From assembly GCA_023250955.1 (NCBI GenBank), contig JAHEZQ010000006.1:186001-250000 (forward strand): a stretch of 64,000 nucleotides of DNA, in the 5' to 3' direction. Below the pieces are notes generated by a model that saw only the letters and a program-made list of their open reading frames with translations, made no database searches and had not been told where the DNA came from. Position numbers and translations under genes: made by a program. Position 1 is the first letter of the stretch; each line of letters begins with the position of its first letter. Below, piece after piece: positions 17,693 to 26,556 of the stretch. This DNA comes from Melioribacter sp. (GTDB lineage: Bacteria > Bacteroidota > Ignavibacteria > Ignavibacteriales > Melioribacteraceae).

Positions 17693-18805
17693 ATGACTGT
17701 TGGAGAATTGACAAAATATCTGGATGATTGGGCACCACCTGGAGCCGCTTGGGAGAAGGACAATGTTGGACTTCAAATTGGCTCAAGGAGGCAAAAAATT
17801 AAAAGCATCTTGCTCTGTCTTGAGCTTAATGATGAAGTCCTAAAAGAAGCCCTTCAAAAAAAATGTAACTTTATATTTACGCACCACCCTCTCATTTTCA
17901 AACCAATAAAAAAATTAGATTCCGAAAATAACTACGTATCAAAACTGATTGAAAAATTATTTAAGCATAATGTTAGTGTTTATTCTGCCCACACAAATTT
18001 CGATTCTATAAAAGAAGGTGTGTCATTCGAACTTGCTAAAACTTTAAAATTGAAAAATATACGGTTTTTAGAAAATCAAAATTCCAATCAATTCAAGGTA
18101 GTTACATTTATCCCGGCGTCAAGCTTAGATAAGATCTCTGATGCTGTATTTACAGCAGGAGGAGGAATTATTGGGGAATATGAAAATTGCAGTTTCAGAT
18201 CTTCAGGAGAAGGGACTTTTAAAGGTTCAGCAAAATCTAATCCTTTGGTTGGAAAGAAAAATCATTTTGAAAATGTAAATGAAATTCGGCTGGAAATTTT
18301 AGTTGATTCATGGAAATTAAATAATGTGTTGTCTGCAATTCTAAAAACTCATCCTTATGAGGAACCGGCGTATGATATTTATCCTCTTAAAAATAAAAAT
18401 GTAAATTTTGGTGCCGGTGCAATAGGTGAACTAGAAATCGAAATGAATGAAAATAAATTTTTGTCATTCGTTTCAAAATCGTTAAAAACAAAAGCGCTTA
18501 AATACTGCAAAGGAAAAGGAAAAACAATTAAGAAAGTGGCGGTTTGCGGAGGATCTGGTTCCGAACTTTTGGAACAAGCGATAGCAAACGGTGCCGGTGC
18601 ATTTGTTACGGCGGATATAAAATATCATACGTTTCAAGATGCTGAAAAAAAAATTTTATTGATAGATGCTGGCCATTATGAAACAGAGATCATTTCACTT
18701 CAAGCCGCGCAACGAGTGATTAGTAAGTTTGCCTATCAAAGCAGGGAAATAAAAGTTTTAAAATATTCGGGGACTACTAACCCGGTAAAATTTTATAAAC
18801 AATAA
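17693..18805 (+). CDS. NIF3-like dinuclear metal-centre protein (YbgI/YqfO family)
   Basis: 370 residues. The start MTVGELTKYLDDWAPP matches the family; an in-frame ATG at 17672 lies inside the terminator stem and is unlikely. KDNVGLQIGS, FTHHPLIF and YSAHTNFDS carry the conserved His/Asp metal ligands; the C-terminal part has the matching DIKYHTF and DAGHYETE ligands. The middle (~residues 130-235) is the extra YqfO domain found in Gram-positive and Bacteroidota homologues. Members form hexameric toroids, and some are described as GTP cyclohydrolase I type 2 homologues, but the role is not settled. The zinc-ribbon protein starts 10 bases downstream, so they form an operon. Confidence 0.9.
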   Translation: MTVGELTKYLDDWAPPGAAWEKDNVGLQIGSRRQKIKSILLCLELNDEVLKEALQKKCNFIFTHHPLIFKPIKKLDSENNYVSKLIEKLFKHNVSVYSAHTNFDSIKEGVSFELAKTLKLKNIRFLENQNSNQFKVVTFIPASSLDKISDAVFTAGGGIIGEYENCSFRSSGEGTFKGSAKSNPLVGKKNHFENVNEIRLEILVDSWKLNNVLSAILKTHPYEEPAYDIYPLKNKNVNFGAGAIGELEIEMNENKFLSFVSKSLKTKALKYCKGKGKTIKKVAVCGGSGSELLEQAIANGAGAFVTADIKYHTFQDAEKKILLIDAGHYETEIISLQAAQRVISKFAYQSREIKVLKYSGTTNPVKFYKQ

Positions 18806-18815
18806 GGAGTCTAAA

Positions 18816-19553
18816 TTGCTAGAAAAACTCTCAATTCTATATGAACTTCAGTTGATCGATAACCAACTCGATGAACTTGAAGAATTACGCGGTGATCTTC
18901 CCGCGGCAGTTAATGATTTGAAATTTCAAATCAATGCTATTGAAGAGCAAATTGAGACTAAAGAAGCTGAAAAGAAAAGCTCTCTCAGTAAACGGAAACA
19001 GAATGATGAAGATGTTGACCGTATGAAAGCAAATCTTAAAAAATTCAAATCGCAGCTTTACCAGGTCCGTAATAATAAAGAGTATGACGCTCTTACTAAA
19101 GAGATTGATCATAGCGAAGAACAGATTACAAAACTTGAAGCGGAAAGTTCTGCGCTTGAAGATCTTGTACAGAAATTGAAAAAAGAAATTAATGAGGTTG
19201 AACCCCAGCTAGATACACTTTCAAAAGATTTAAAAGAAAAAGAAACTGAGCTAAAACAAATCATCAAAGCTAATGAGCGCGAAGAAGCGCGGTTAAAAGA
19301 TAAACGTGATAAAGTTGCAGCTAAAGTCCGCAAACCAGATTACAATACTTACAGCAGAATTCGAAAAGCTCTTGGAGGAAAAGCTGTAGTTACAATTATT
19401 AGGGCCGCGTGTTCTGGATGTCATAATGTGGTTCCTCCGCAAAGACAATTAGAAATTAAATCAAGCAAAAGATTGTTTTCTTGCGAGTCTTGCGGTAGAA
19501 TTTTAGTCTCACCTGATGTTGCTGCTGAGGTTGAAAAGAAAATTAAGTTTTAG
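18816..19553 (+). CDS. Coiled-coil protein with C-terminal C4 zinc ribbon
   Basis: 245 residues starting at TTG, supported by AAGGAG 8 bases upstream. Residues ~5-180 are almost entirely heptad-rich, charged coiled coil. The C-terminus has ACSGCHNVVPP and then FSCESCGRILV, a four-Cys zinc ribbon. This is the architecture of the CT398/YbbE-type zinc-ribbon family, which nearly always follows a NIF3-family gene, as here. Some members are reported to interact with flagellar or secretion/sigma-factor proteins, but the function in this lineage is unknown. A strong terminator follows. Confidence 0.85.
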   Translation: MLEKLSILYELQLIDNQLDELEELRGDLPAAVNDLKFQINAIEEQIETKEAEKKSSLSKRKQNDEDVDRMKANLKKFKSQLYQVRNNKEYDALTKEIDHSEEQITKLEAESSALEDLVQKLKKEINEVEPQLDTLSKDLKEKETELKQIIKANEREEARLKDKRDKVAAKVRKPDYNTYSRIRKALGGKAVVTIIRAACSGCHNVVPPQRQLEIKSSKRLFSCESCGRILVSPDVAAEVEKKIKF

Positions 19554-19564
19554 TTTATAATGCT

Positions 19565-19591
19565 AAAAACCCCGATTAAATCGGGGTTTTT
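19565..19591. terminator. Bidirectional Rho-independent terminator
   Basis: AAAACCCCGATT pairs with AATCGGGGTTTT around a tiny loop, with A and T runs on either side. It lies between the convergent zinc-ribbon gene (plus) and pabC (minus) and can serve both. Confidence 0.9.
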
Positions 19592-19597
19592 CATTCA

Positions 19598-20194
19598 TCA
19601 CAGAATAATTCTCTCAATTGGTAATTTATTTTCCTCATCTAAATCCAACAATGCATTGATCAAATAAAAGCTCTTGAATTTTGAAATATCTTTCAATTTT
19701 ATCTCTTCTTCTTGAATAATATCTTCTGCAATAAGTTTTGCTCTTTTAGTCCCTTTGAGCAGAGGTGTTGAAGACGTGAAATATTTTATCCCGTCAGAAA
19801 AAACAACATTTGAAAAACTTATATCAGTAACAAGTTCGTTTTTGATAATTAATATTTCGTCTGCCTTAGCTTTTGTAAGATATTTTTCAAACTTTGTTCT
19901 GTCTTCAAATTTATGTGAATATGTGATCTCGTTATCATGAACGATTTGCAAGCAATCCACTTTTCTTTTTTTATATCTCTGAAAATCTACACTAATAATT
20001 TTTTCGGAATAAATTACGCGGCATTTATAAAGTTCGTTTAATAAATCATCCGGTAATAAAATGATTTTGCTAAGATCAATTTGATCTTTTGAATTGAAAA
20101 GCTCAGCACGAGAGTTATTCATTCGAGCATTATGGTATTCGATATTATACAATCTCTTGTTATATACTTTTATGCTTTCAATTAATCGGGACAT
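19598..20194 (-). CDS. pabC: Aminotransferase class IV, probable 4-amino-4-deoxychorismate lyase
   Basis: 198 residues, short for the family (about 270). The PLP Lys is probably in TYSHKFEDRTKF (~residue 92), and VTDISFSNVVF (~131-141) corresponds to the E/DxSxxNxF strand that holds the cofactor. STPLLKGTKRAKL matches the phosphate-binding loop region. It overlaps the end of pabB by 17 bases, which supports a role in folate p-aminobenzoate synthesis (ADC to pABA plus pyruvate). The N-terminal domain is reduced, as in other Bacteroidota PabC proteins. Confidence 0.85.
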   Translation of the reverse strand: MSRLIESIKVYNKRLYNIEYHNARMNNSRAELFNSKDQIDLSKIILLPDDLLNELYKCRVIYSEKIISVDFQRYKKRKVDCLQIVHDNEITYSHKFEDRTKFEKYLTKAKADEILIIKNELVTDISFSNVVFSDGIKYFTSSTPLLKGTKRAKLIAEDIIQEEEIKLKDISKFKSFYLINALLDLDEENKLPIERIIL

Positions 20195-21155
20195 AAACTT
20201 TATCTATTAATTCTTTGTATTCTGATTTTGCATCACTCAAAAAAGTAATTCCGCCACCACTCTTATAGAAGTATTTTTCATCCTCCCTTTCGATGAATCG
20301 TATCATTACAGCGCTATCTAGAACTGAGCCATCATAGTAACCGGAAATGCCGGTGTAAAAACCTCTTGAGTATGTTTCCGCATCTTTTATTATTTCAATA
20401 GTTTTTTTCTTCGGCGCGCCGCTTATTGAACCGGCCGGAAGTAAAGAAAATATTATTTCCCCAATTTTTGCATTGTAATTATCTTTCAGTGTCCCGGTTA
20501 TTTTAGAGCTTACCTGCAATAACGATTTATCATTTGTAATTATTTTTTCTACATAACGGTATTTCTCAACTTCAACATTACTTGCGATCATACTTAAATC
20601 ATTCCTGATTAAATCTACAATTGTATTATGCTCAGCAGTTTCTTTTTTATCGTTAAGAATGATTTCTTCAGCATTAGGAATTGAATTATCTATCGTTCCT
20701 TTCATGGGATATGATGAAATAGTATTCCCTTCTATTCTTATAAAAGATTCCGGCGAAAATACAACAAATTTGTTTTTATAGAACAATTTATATTTTGCAT
20801 TACTTAACAAAAATGTTTCTTTGAGCGTTAGATTTATTTTTATCTCAGTAGGAAAAGTTAAATTGAGAAGATATGTGTTGCCATCTTGAATTTGTGTTAA
20901 TACTTTGTCAAATGATTTTTTGTAAACCTCAACCGGCACCGGATATTTTTCAAATTGAATTTCTTTGTGTGGAAGTACTTGTACTTCGTAATTTTTTCTC
21001 CCGTTAATATTGAATAAAATTTCCGACGGATTGACTTCGTTCAGTTTAATGATTTGCGGTTCGAGCATATCAAAATCAATAATGAATAGAAAAGGGATTT
21101 TATTTTTCCCAAGTTCGTTCATTATTTTTTCTGCATGTGATTTATTAATCTTCAT
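20178..21155 (-). CDS. pabB: Aminodeoxychorismate synthase component I
   Basis: 325 residues containing the chorismate-binding domain but little of the N-terminal domain, so it is a short PabB. Signatures include YLLNLTFPT, FSPESFIRIE, YPMKGTIDNS (chorismate contact), EHNTIVDLIRNDL and LPAGSISGAPKKKT, the last with the Lys/Ala region that distinguishes the enzymes. Together with PabA it converts chorismate and glutamine to 4-amino-4-deoxychorismate. It overlaps pabC downstream, and its start is 12 bases from the divergent pabA start. Confidence 0.92.
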   Translation of the reverse strand: MKINKSHAEKIMNELGKNKIPFLFIIDFDMLEPQIIKLNEVNPSEILFNINGRKNYEVQVLPHKEIQFEKYPVPVEVYKKSFDKVLTQIQDGNTYLLNLTFPTEIKINLTLKETFLLSNAKYKLFYKNKFVVFSPESFIRIEGNTISSYPMKGTIDNSIPNAEEIILNDKKETAEHNTIVDLIRNDLSMIASNVEVEKYRYVEKIITNDKSLLQVSSKITGTLKDNYNAKIGEIIFSLLPAGSISGAPKKKTIEIIKDAETYSRGFYTGISGYYDGSVLDSAVMIRFIEREDEKYFYKSGGGITFLSDAKSEYKELIDKVYVPIN

Positions 21156-21167
21156 ATATTAAAGATA

Positions 21168-21740
21168 ATGAATAGCAAAATATTAATAATAGATAATTAC
21201 GATTCCTTCACTTATAATTTACGCCAAATCGTTGAGGAATTTCATTACGATTATACAATTATAAAAAATGATGAAATTACTTTTGATGGGATCCGTAAAT
21301 TTTCAAAAATATTAATTTCACCAGGACCCGGAATCCCAGAACAAGCCGGACTAGTGAAAGAAATTATCAAACAATTTGCACCAACGAAAAGCATATTGGG
21401 GATTTGCCTCGGTCATCAAGCAATAGCTGAGGTCTTCGGCGGAAACCTTTATAACTTTTCTGAAGTCTGCCATGGTACTTCAACCAACGTAAAAGTAACA
21501 GATTCAAATGATTACTTGTTCAATAGTATTCCCCGAAATTTTGATGCGGGTTTGTATCACTCATGGGCTGTTTCTATGAATAATTTTCCGGATTGCTTAA
21601 AAATCACCTCCGTAAGTGCAGATGGGGTTATAATGTCTCTCTCACATACTGAATATGATACTAAAGGAGTTCAGTTTCATCCTGAATCAATTATGACCAA
21701 ACACGGTAAGCAGATTATTAACAATTGGCTTGAACATTAA
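21168..21740 (+). CDS. pabA: Glutamine amidotransferase, aminodeoxychorismate/anthranilate synthase component II
   Basis: 190 residues of a class I (triad) glutaminase. IDNYDSFTYNLRQ opens the domain, ILGICLGHQAIAEVFGG holds the nucleophile Cys (~residue 82), and GVQFHPESI the catalytic His/Glu (~167-169). It provides ammonia to PabB. No trpE/trpD is nearby, so PabA is the better name, although such subunits can be shared with tryptophan synthesis. It is transcribed away from pabB-pabC with only 12 bases between the start codons. Confidence 0.9.
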   Translation: MNSKILIIDNYDSFTYNLRQIVEEFHYDYTIIKNDEITFDGIRKFSKILISPGPGIPEQAGLVKEIIKQFAPTKSILGICLGHQAIAEVFGGNLYNFSEVCHGTSTNVKVTDSNDYLFNSIPRNFDAGLYHSWAVSMNNFPDCLKITSVSADGVIMSLSHTEYDTKGVQFHPESIMTKHGKQIINNWLEH

Positions 21741-21748
21741 ACCGATTT

Positions 21749-22624
21749 TTATTTGCTGGAAAAGTTTTGTAATAACTTTTTTTGAAAATCTCCATCCCAA
21801 ATTTCTTTTACCTTTCCGTCTTTTAACCAATAAATTCTCGGCGGTGATTGCCCGATAAGATTTAGAAACTCGTTCATTCCAATCATATGATAAGGAAAAT
21901 TAAATTTGGTCATAGTCTTAAATGAGTCAACTGTAACATTTCCTTCCTTAAAAAGAAGTGCATATAACTTAGGAAGTTTATTAGTTTGATTTTCTAATAC
22001 GGATAACTCTTTTGCAAGATTTTGGCAGTGATCGCATTCCAAATTTAATATCACCAACAGCTTTTCACCGTTAGATAAATCTACCCTTCCTTCTCCTTCA
22101 AAGTTCGTGTAGATGGCAAATTTAAATTCTTTCTGAGAATTAATCGGAAGAAAGACAAAAACTACAGCTACACAGAGTATTGCGGCCACAGGCGTTATAA
22201 AATAATTTCTTTTCTCATTTGAAAATTTGAAAAGTAAAATCAATAATAAGATCAAAACAATATTTTTAATAATAGATTCAAGTGGAGACATTTTAATCAT
22301 TTCGCCAAAACACCCGCAGTTTTGGGTATCTTTTAATATGAACCCGGTGTAACCTAAATACCCGGTAAAAATGATTAGGAACAGAATTGAAGTTGGTATA
22401 ACTATCGTTTTTAATGAGTAGGGCAATATGAGAAGAATACCTAACGCAAATTCAAAACTTATTAATAACCGAACTACTAAAGCGGCGGTTTCACGTGTGG
22501 AAACAATTCCGTGATCAATTAAAATTATTTCTGTTAAACCGGGAGAAATAAATTTTGTGTATGCCGAGAAAAGAAATACTCCACCCAATATAAATCTGAG
22601 CAGAAGTCCAAGCTTAGGTTTCAT
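21749..22624 (-). CDS. MauE/DoxX-type membrane protein fused to a thioredoxin-like domain
   Basis: 291 residues. The N-terminal half has four membrane segments and the NCGCFGE motif at about residue 102, typical of MauE/DoxX redox-associated proteins. Another segment (~145-160) leads to a periplasmic thioredoxin-like domain with LECDHCQNL, a CxxC at about 197-200, and a C-terminal SPPRIYWLKDGKV strand holding the cis-Pro. The pairing suggests periplasmic thiol-disulfide traffic with electrons crossing the membrane. Start and upstream GNAT stop overlap as ATGA, so they are translationally coupled. Confidence 0.75.
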   Translation of the reverse strand: MKPKLGLLLRFILGGVFLFSAYTKFISPGLTEIILIDHGIVSTRETAALVVRLLISFEFALGILLILPYSLKTIVIPTSILFLIIFTGYLGYTGFILKDTQNCGCFGEMIKMSPLESIIKNIVLILLLILLFKFSNEKRNYFITPVAAILCVAVVFVFLPINSQKEFKFAIYTNFEGEGRVDLSNGEKLLVILNLECDHCQNLAKELSVLENQTNKLPKLYALLFKEGNVTVDSFKTMTKFNFPYHMIGMNEFLNLIGQSPPRIYWLKDGKVKEIWDGDFQKKLLQNFSSK

Positions 22625-23031
22625 TTCAACTCGTTAATATCATTCAGTAAATAGCAGTGATTATGCTTTGTCATTCCAATCTTCGGGTAATATTCAATTG
22701 CAGCTGGCGCTGAAAGAAGAATTATTTTTGCTTCACCGCTCTCAATTTTTGTCCGTTTTATTAATTCTTTGCCAATTCCAAGTTTTTGATAATTCTTTCT
22801 AACAGCTAAATCGGAAAGATAAGTACAGTAAGAAAAATCCGTAAGTGACCGAGAGACACCAACAAGTAAATCGATATCACGCGCAGTAATAATCAAGTTT
22901 GCGTGATTTAACATTTTAGAAATTCGTTCTCGGTTATTTACTGGTCGTCGCTCGCCAAGTGTTGAATCCACAAGACAATCAATAAATTCATCTATGCTTA
23001 ATTCATTTTCTATTTGATATTCTATTTGCAT
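22621..23031 (-). CDS. GNAT family N-acetyltransferase
   Basis: 136 residues from the ATG at 23031 (MQIEYQIENELSIDEF). An upstream in-frame ATG at 23106 adds 25 residues unlike any GNAT start. The acetyl-CoA binding motif A is YLSDLAVRKNYQKLGIGKELI, with the Q/RxxGxG/A loop, and ILLSAPAAIEYYPKIGM is the usual strand and helix after it. The acyl acceptor is unknown. It overlaps the MauE-thioredoxin gene by 4 bases. Confidence 0.85.
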   Translation of the reverse strand: MQIEYQIENELSIDEFIDCLVDSTLGERRPVNNRERISKMLNHANLIITARDIDLLVGVSRSLTDFSYCTYLSDLAVRKNYQKLGIGKELIKRTKIESGEAKIILLSAPAAIEYYPKIGMTKHNHCYLLNDINELK

Positions 23032-23157
23032 TCTATACTTAATATTATAATTGAAATATAATAAATAAATTTTTCGCTTGATGGTGATAACCTGATGAGG
23101 AACCAAATACTTAAAAAGTATAATTAATAATTATTTGACGAATGGTATTAGTATCAT

Positions 23158-25017
23158 TTATAAGTTCTCCACTTTCACACGATTGCGCATAGCTGCGAAT
23201 GTGGATTTAAGTGTGTTTATGAGCGATTTATATTTCCCATCATTACGAAGCGATGTCATTAATGGATCAATCAACGCCCATCGGTATTCCCGGAATCCAA
23301 GTTCAAGCGATCTCTGAAGAAATTTAAGCGCCATTTGGTTCTTTTGTGTTAAACAATATGCAGTTGCTGTGTAATATGTCATACTTCCATCAGAAAACTG
23401 ATTCGGATCTTCCATATCGGGAGTAAGATAGTTACGGAGTATCTTTTGAGCTTCAGCATGTTCGTTTAACTTTATGAGTACGTATGAGAGCTTAATTCCT
23501 GCAGCACTCATAAATGAAGTAAGCTTTGCAGTTTTCTCATAATATTGTTTTGCTAATTTATAATTGCCGGCAACAAGCTCTATATCACCTGCTGTTTCAG
23601 ATATGGCTGGGACATCAGGATAATTAGATTGTAATTTATCAATACGTGCAAGTGCTGCATCAAATCGGTTTGCGTATAAATCAATATAAGCTAAAATTAT
23701 ATTTGGGAAAAAGAATTCCGGTTGAAGTACTAGCGCTTTATGCAGCCAAACCGAGGCAAGACTATCATAACCTAAGCTGAAATATTGCAATCCTACATTT
23801 GAAGACCATCGAGCAAATCCGGGATCTCTAACCACAGCTTTCTTCGTCCATTTCAGCGCTTCATCAAATGAACCATACTGATAATATATATACCCGACGT
23901 TTGCAAGAGCAGCACCATAATTAGGATTCAGTTCAACAGCTTTTATATATTGAGCTAAAGCTGACGGATTATTTCCTTTACTTGTATATGCATCGCCCAA
24001 TGCTTTGTATCCTTCGGCGAGATTAGGGTTGATTGAAATTACTTTGTTGCTGAGTGTTAATGCAGAGTCAATCCATTCTTTGGAGTAGTCATAATATTGT
24101 TTTCTGCCATAGGCGCCTGCTAAACCGGCATATGCTAAAGCATAGTTTGGATCAAGCTTAAGGGCGCTTTTAAAAAGTTCGATTGCTTTTTCATTATCCT
24201 GATTTGTATAATGGTAAAAATAATCACGGCCTCTGAGATAGAATGTATATGCATCTAAATTAGCTGTGCTTTTATTTTCAATTTGCTCGAGTTCTTTTGG
24301 CGAGAGAATAGCTTGTAAAGATGATGCAATATTTTTTGCAACTTCAGTTTGGATTGCAAAAACATCTTTCAATTCACGGTCGTATGTTTCAGCCCATATA
24401 TGTTCATCTTTTTTTGCATTGATTAGCTGACCTACAATTCTTACCCTGCCGCCCGCGCGACGGACACTTCCTTCCAAAATTGTTGCAACATTAAGTTCTT
24501 CGCCTATCTGACGTAAGTTTTTCTTTGTATTTTTGTATTGCATCATGGACGTACGCGAAATTACCCTAAGATCACTAATTTTTGAAAGCTGTGTAAGAAT
24601 ATCCTCCATTATACCATCGCTGAAATATTCATCTTCTTTATTATCGCTAAGATTTTTGAATGGAAGAACTGCAATAGTTTTTGCATCGCTGGGAAGAAGT
24701 CGTACACTGCTAATACCCGCTATCAATACAATTATTACAACAGTAACTAACAGTGAAATAGAATAAATGATAACTTCTTTCTTCTGAATTTTCTGTTTAC
24801 CATCTATATTATGATGCCATGCATATACTATTGCGGAAGGAATACCACAGATAATTACGGCTAGAACACAATCAAACATGAACAGAGGAAGGTGATAAAC
24901 TCCTGAAAATAGGTTGACTACACCAAGTGTAGTAATTCCTGAAGTAATATAAATTATTAGCGTTTTACGAAGTTTACGCGTTTTTATTTCTTGATATATC
25001 TGCTTAAAAGAAAGCAT
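23158..25017 (-). CDS. Membrane protein with FlgO-like domain and TPR repeats
   Basis: 619 residues. Three membrane segments lie at about 18-40, 45-67 and 85-105. They are followed by KTIAVLPFKNLSDNKEDEYFSDGIMEDIL, the start of the FlgO-like/TolB-N-like domain often found after adenylate cyclase or winged-helix modules (~110-240); here no such signalling domain is present. From ~250 to the end are about nine TPR units (for example NPNYGAALANVGYIYYQYG). It probably is a periplasm-facing scaffold. Such proteins are numerous in Ignavibacteria-like genomes; individual roles are unknown. Confidence 0.8.
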   Translation of the reverse strand: MLSFKQIYQEIKTRKLRKTLIIYITSGITTLGVVNLFSGVYHLPLFMFDCVLAVIICGIPSAIVYAWHHNIDGKQKIQKKEVIIYSISLLVTVVIIVLIAGISSVRLLPSDAKTIAVLPFKNLSDNKEDEYFSDGIMEDILTQLSKISDLRVISRTSMMQYKNTKKNLRQIGEELNVATILEGSVRRAGGRVRIVGQLINAKKDEHIWAETYDRELKDVFAIQTEVAKNIASSLQAILSPKELEQIENKSTANLDAYTFYLRGRDYFYHYTNQDNEKAIELFKSALKLDPNYALAYAGLAGAYGRKQYYDYSKEWIDSALTLSNKVISINPNLAEGYKALGDAYTSKGNNPSALAQYIKAVELNPNYGAALANVGYIYYQYGSFDEALKWTKKAVVRDPGFARWSSNVGLQYFSLGYDSLASVWLHKALVLQPEFFFPNIILAYIDLYANRFDAALARIDKLQSNYPDVPAISETAGDIELVAGNYKLAKQYYEKTAKLTSFMSAAGIKLSYVLIKLNEHAEAQKILRNYLTPDMEDPNQFSDGSMTYYTATAYCLTQKNQMALKFLQRSLELGFREYRWALIDPLMTSLRNDGKYKSLINTLKSTFAAMRNRVKVENL

Positions 25018-25206
25018 AATAATTAATCGGTTAGGTAACTTTTTGCTTGGATTTATATTTTACAGCACTTAATTCAAAATTAAACCTAGCAACTCTTCGG
25101 ATACAGTCGGATAATGTTACAAATAAATTAACAGAAAGAAGTTTGTTTAGCAATAAGAATATGTGCGATAATAATTTCTTTCGTTAATCAAAAACACTTT
25201 AAAAAT

Positions 25207-26556
25207 TTATGAAAGAATTTCTTTTATAGCTGAGGGAAGATTTTCAATGGGGATTATTTCTATAGATGTTTTGCCCTTTATTGCCTTGAAATTATTTGAG
25301 GGAATAACAACTTTCTTAAAACCAAGTTTTGCCGCTTCCTGAATTCTTTTATCAATATTACTTACACTTCTTACCTCGCCCCCAAGACCAACCTCACCAA
25401 TTACAACCGTATCATTCTTTGCAAACTTATTAGTAAAGTTAGAAGCAATTGCACAGCAAACTGCAAGATCAACTGCAGGTTCATCTATTCTTATTCCGCC
25501 AGCAATGTTTAGAAAAACGTTTTGTGCAGATAACCGAAGGTTGGCTCTTTTTTCCAACACAGCGAGTAATATTGAAAGTCTACGGTAATCAAATCCTGTT
25601 GCAACTCTCTGCGGATTTCCATACGAAGAAGGTGTTACAAGAGCTTGTACTTCAAGAAGGATAGGACGAGTACCTTCTATACTGGAAGTTACAACGGAGC
25701 CTGTAATTTCTTTTTCACGCTCGCTTAAAAATATTTCGCTCGGATTTTTAACTTCCTGCAATCCATCATCATGCATTTCAAAAATGCCGATTTCATTTGT
25801 ACTTCCAAAACGATTTTTCTGGGCCCTTAGTATTCGGTATGAATAACTGCGCTCTCCTTCAAACTGTAAAACGGTATCAACAATATGTTCAAGAACTTTT
25901 GGTCCTGCGATTGAACCATCTTTTGTAACATGTCCTACAAGTATCATAGCACAATGTTTTTTCTTGGCAAGTTGCATCAACTCGGAAGTGCATTCACGGA
26001 TTTGTGTAATTGTTCCGGGTGGGTTATCAAAATCCGGTTTATATGTTGTTTGTATTGAATCAACAATCACTACTTCCGGTGCATATTTTTCAATTGCATT
26101 CAATATAATATCAAGATCTGTTTCGGTGAGAACAGAAATTTTTTCAGAATATGATTTCAATCTTTTTGCGCGGAGATTGATTTGATTTGCAGATTCTTCA
26201 CCTGTCACATACAAAACATCACCGTTAATTTTGGCCGCTGCCTGCATAACTAAGGTTGATTTACCAATTCCAGGATCGCCGCCAAGCAACACAACTGAAC
26301 CCGGCATTAATCCGCCGCCAAGTACACGGTCAAACTCAACAATATTGGTTTTTATTCTTTCTTCACTTTGCTCTGTGATTGAGTTCAATTTAGAAATATT
26401 TAATTCACCGCTGTATTTTTTTTTGTTACCTTTTTTTTCTTCGATCAATTCTTCAGTAAATGTATTCCAACTATCACAAGTGGGACACTTACCCAGCCAC
26501 CGTAACGATTCATGCCCGCAATTTGAACAAATATATTTTATTCTGCTCTTAGCCAT
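25207..26556 (-). CDS. radA: DNA repair protein RadA
   Basis: 449 residues, standard length. The N-terminal zinc finger is CSNCGHESLRWLGKCPTC. The RecA-like core has Walker A GGDPGIGKST (~92-101), Walker B VVIVDSIQT, and the RadA-specific KNRFGSTNEIG motif (~250). The C-terminal third is the Lon-protease-like domain (VFLNIAGGIRIDEPAVDLAV..). It promotes branch migration and D-loop processing in recombination. Its start overlaps the stop of the upstream ABC ATPase gene by one base (TAATG). Confidence 0.97.
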   Translation of the reverse strand: MAKSRIKYICSNCGHESLRWLGKCPTCDSWNTFTEELIEEKKGNKKKYSGELNISKLNSITEQSEERIKTNIVEFDRVLGGGLMPGSVVLLGGDPGIGKSTLVMQAAAKINGDVLYVTGEESANQINLRAKRLKSYSEKISVLTETDLDIILNAIEKYAPEVVIVDSIQTTYKPDFDNPPGTITQIRECTSELMQLAKKKHCAMILVGHVTKDGSIAGPKVLEHIVDTVLQFEGERSYSYRILRAQKNRFGSTNEIGIFEMHDDGLQEVKNPSEIFLSEREKEITGSVVTSSIEGTRPILLEVQALVTPSSYGNPQRVATGFDYRRLSILLAVLEKRANLRLSAQNVFLNIAGGIRIDEPAVDLAVCCAIASNFTNKFAKNDTVVIGEVGLGGEVRSVSNIDKRIQEAAKLGFKKVVIPSNNFKAIKGKTSIEIIPIENLPSAIKEILS

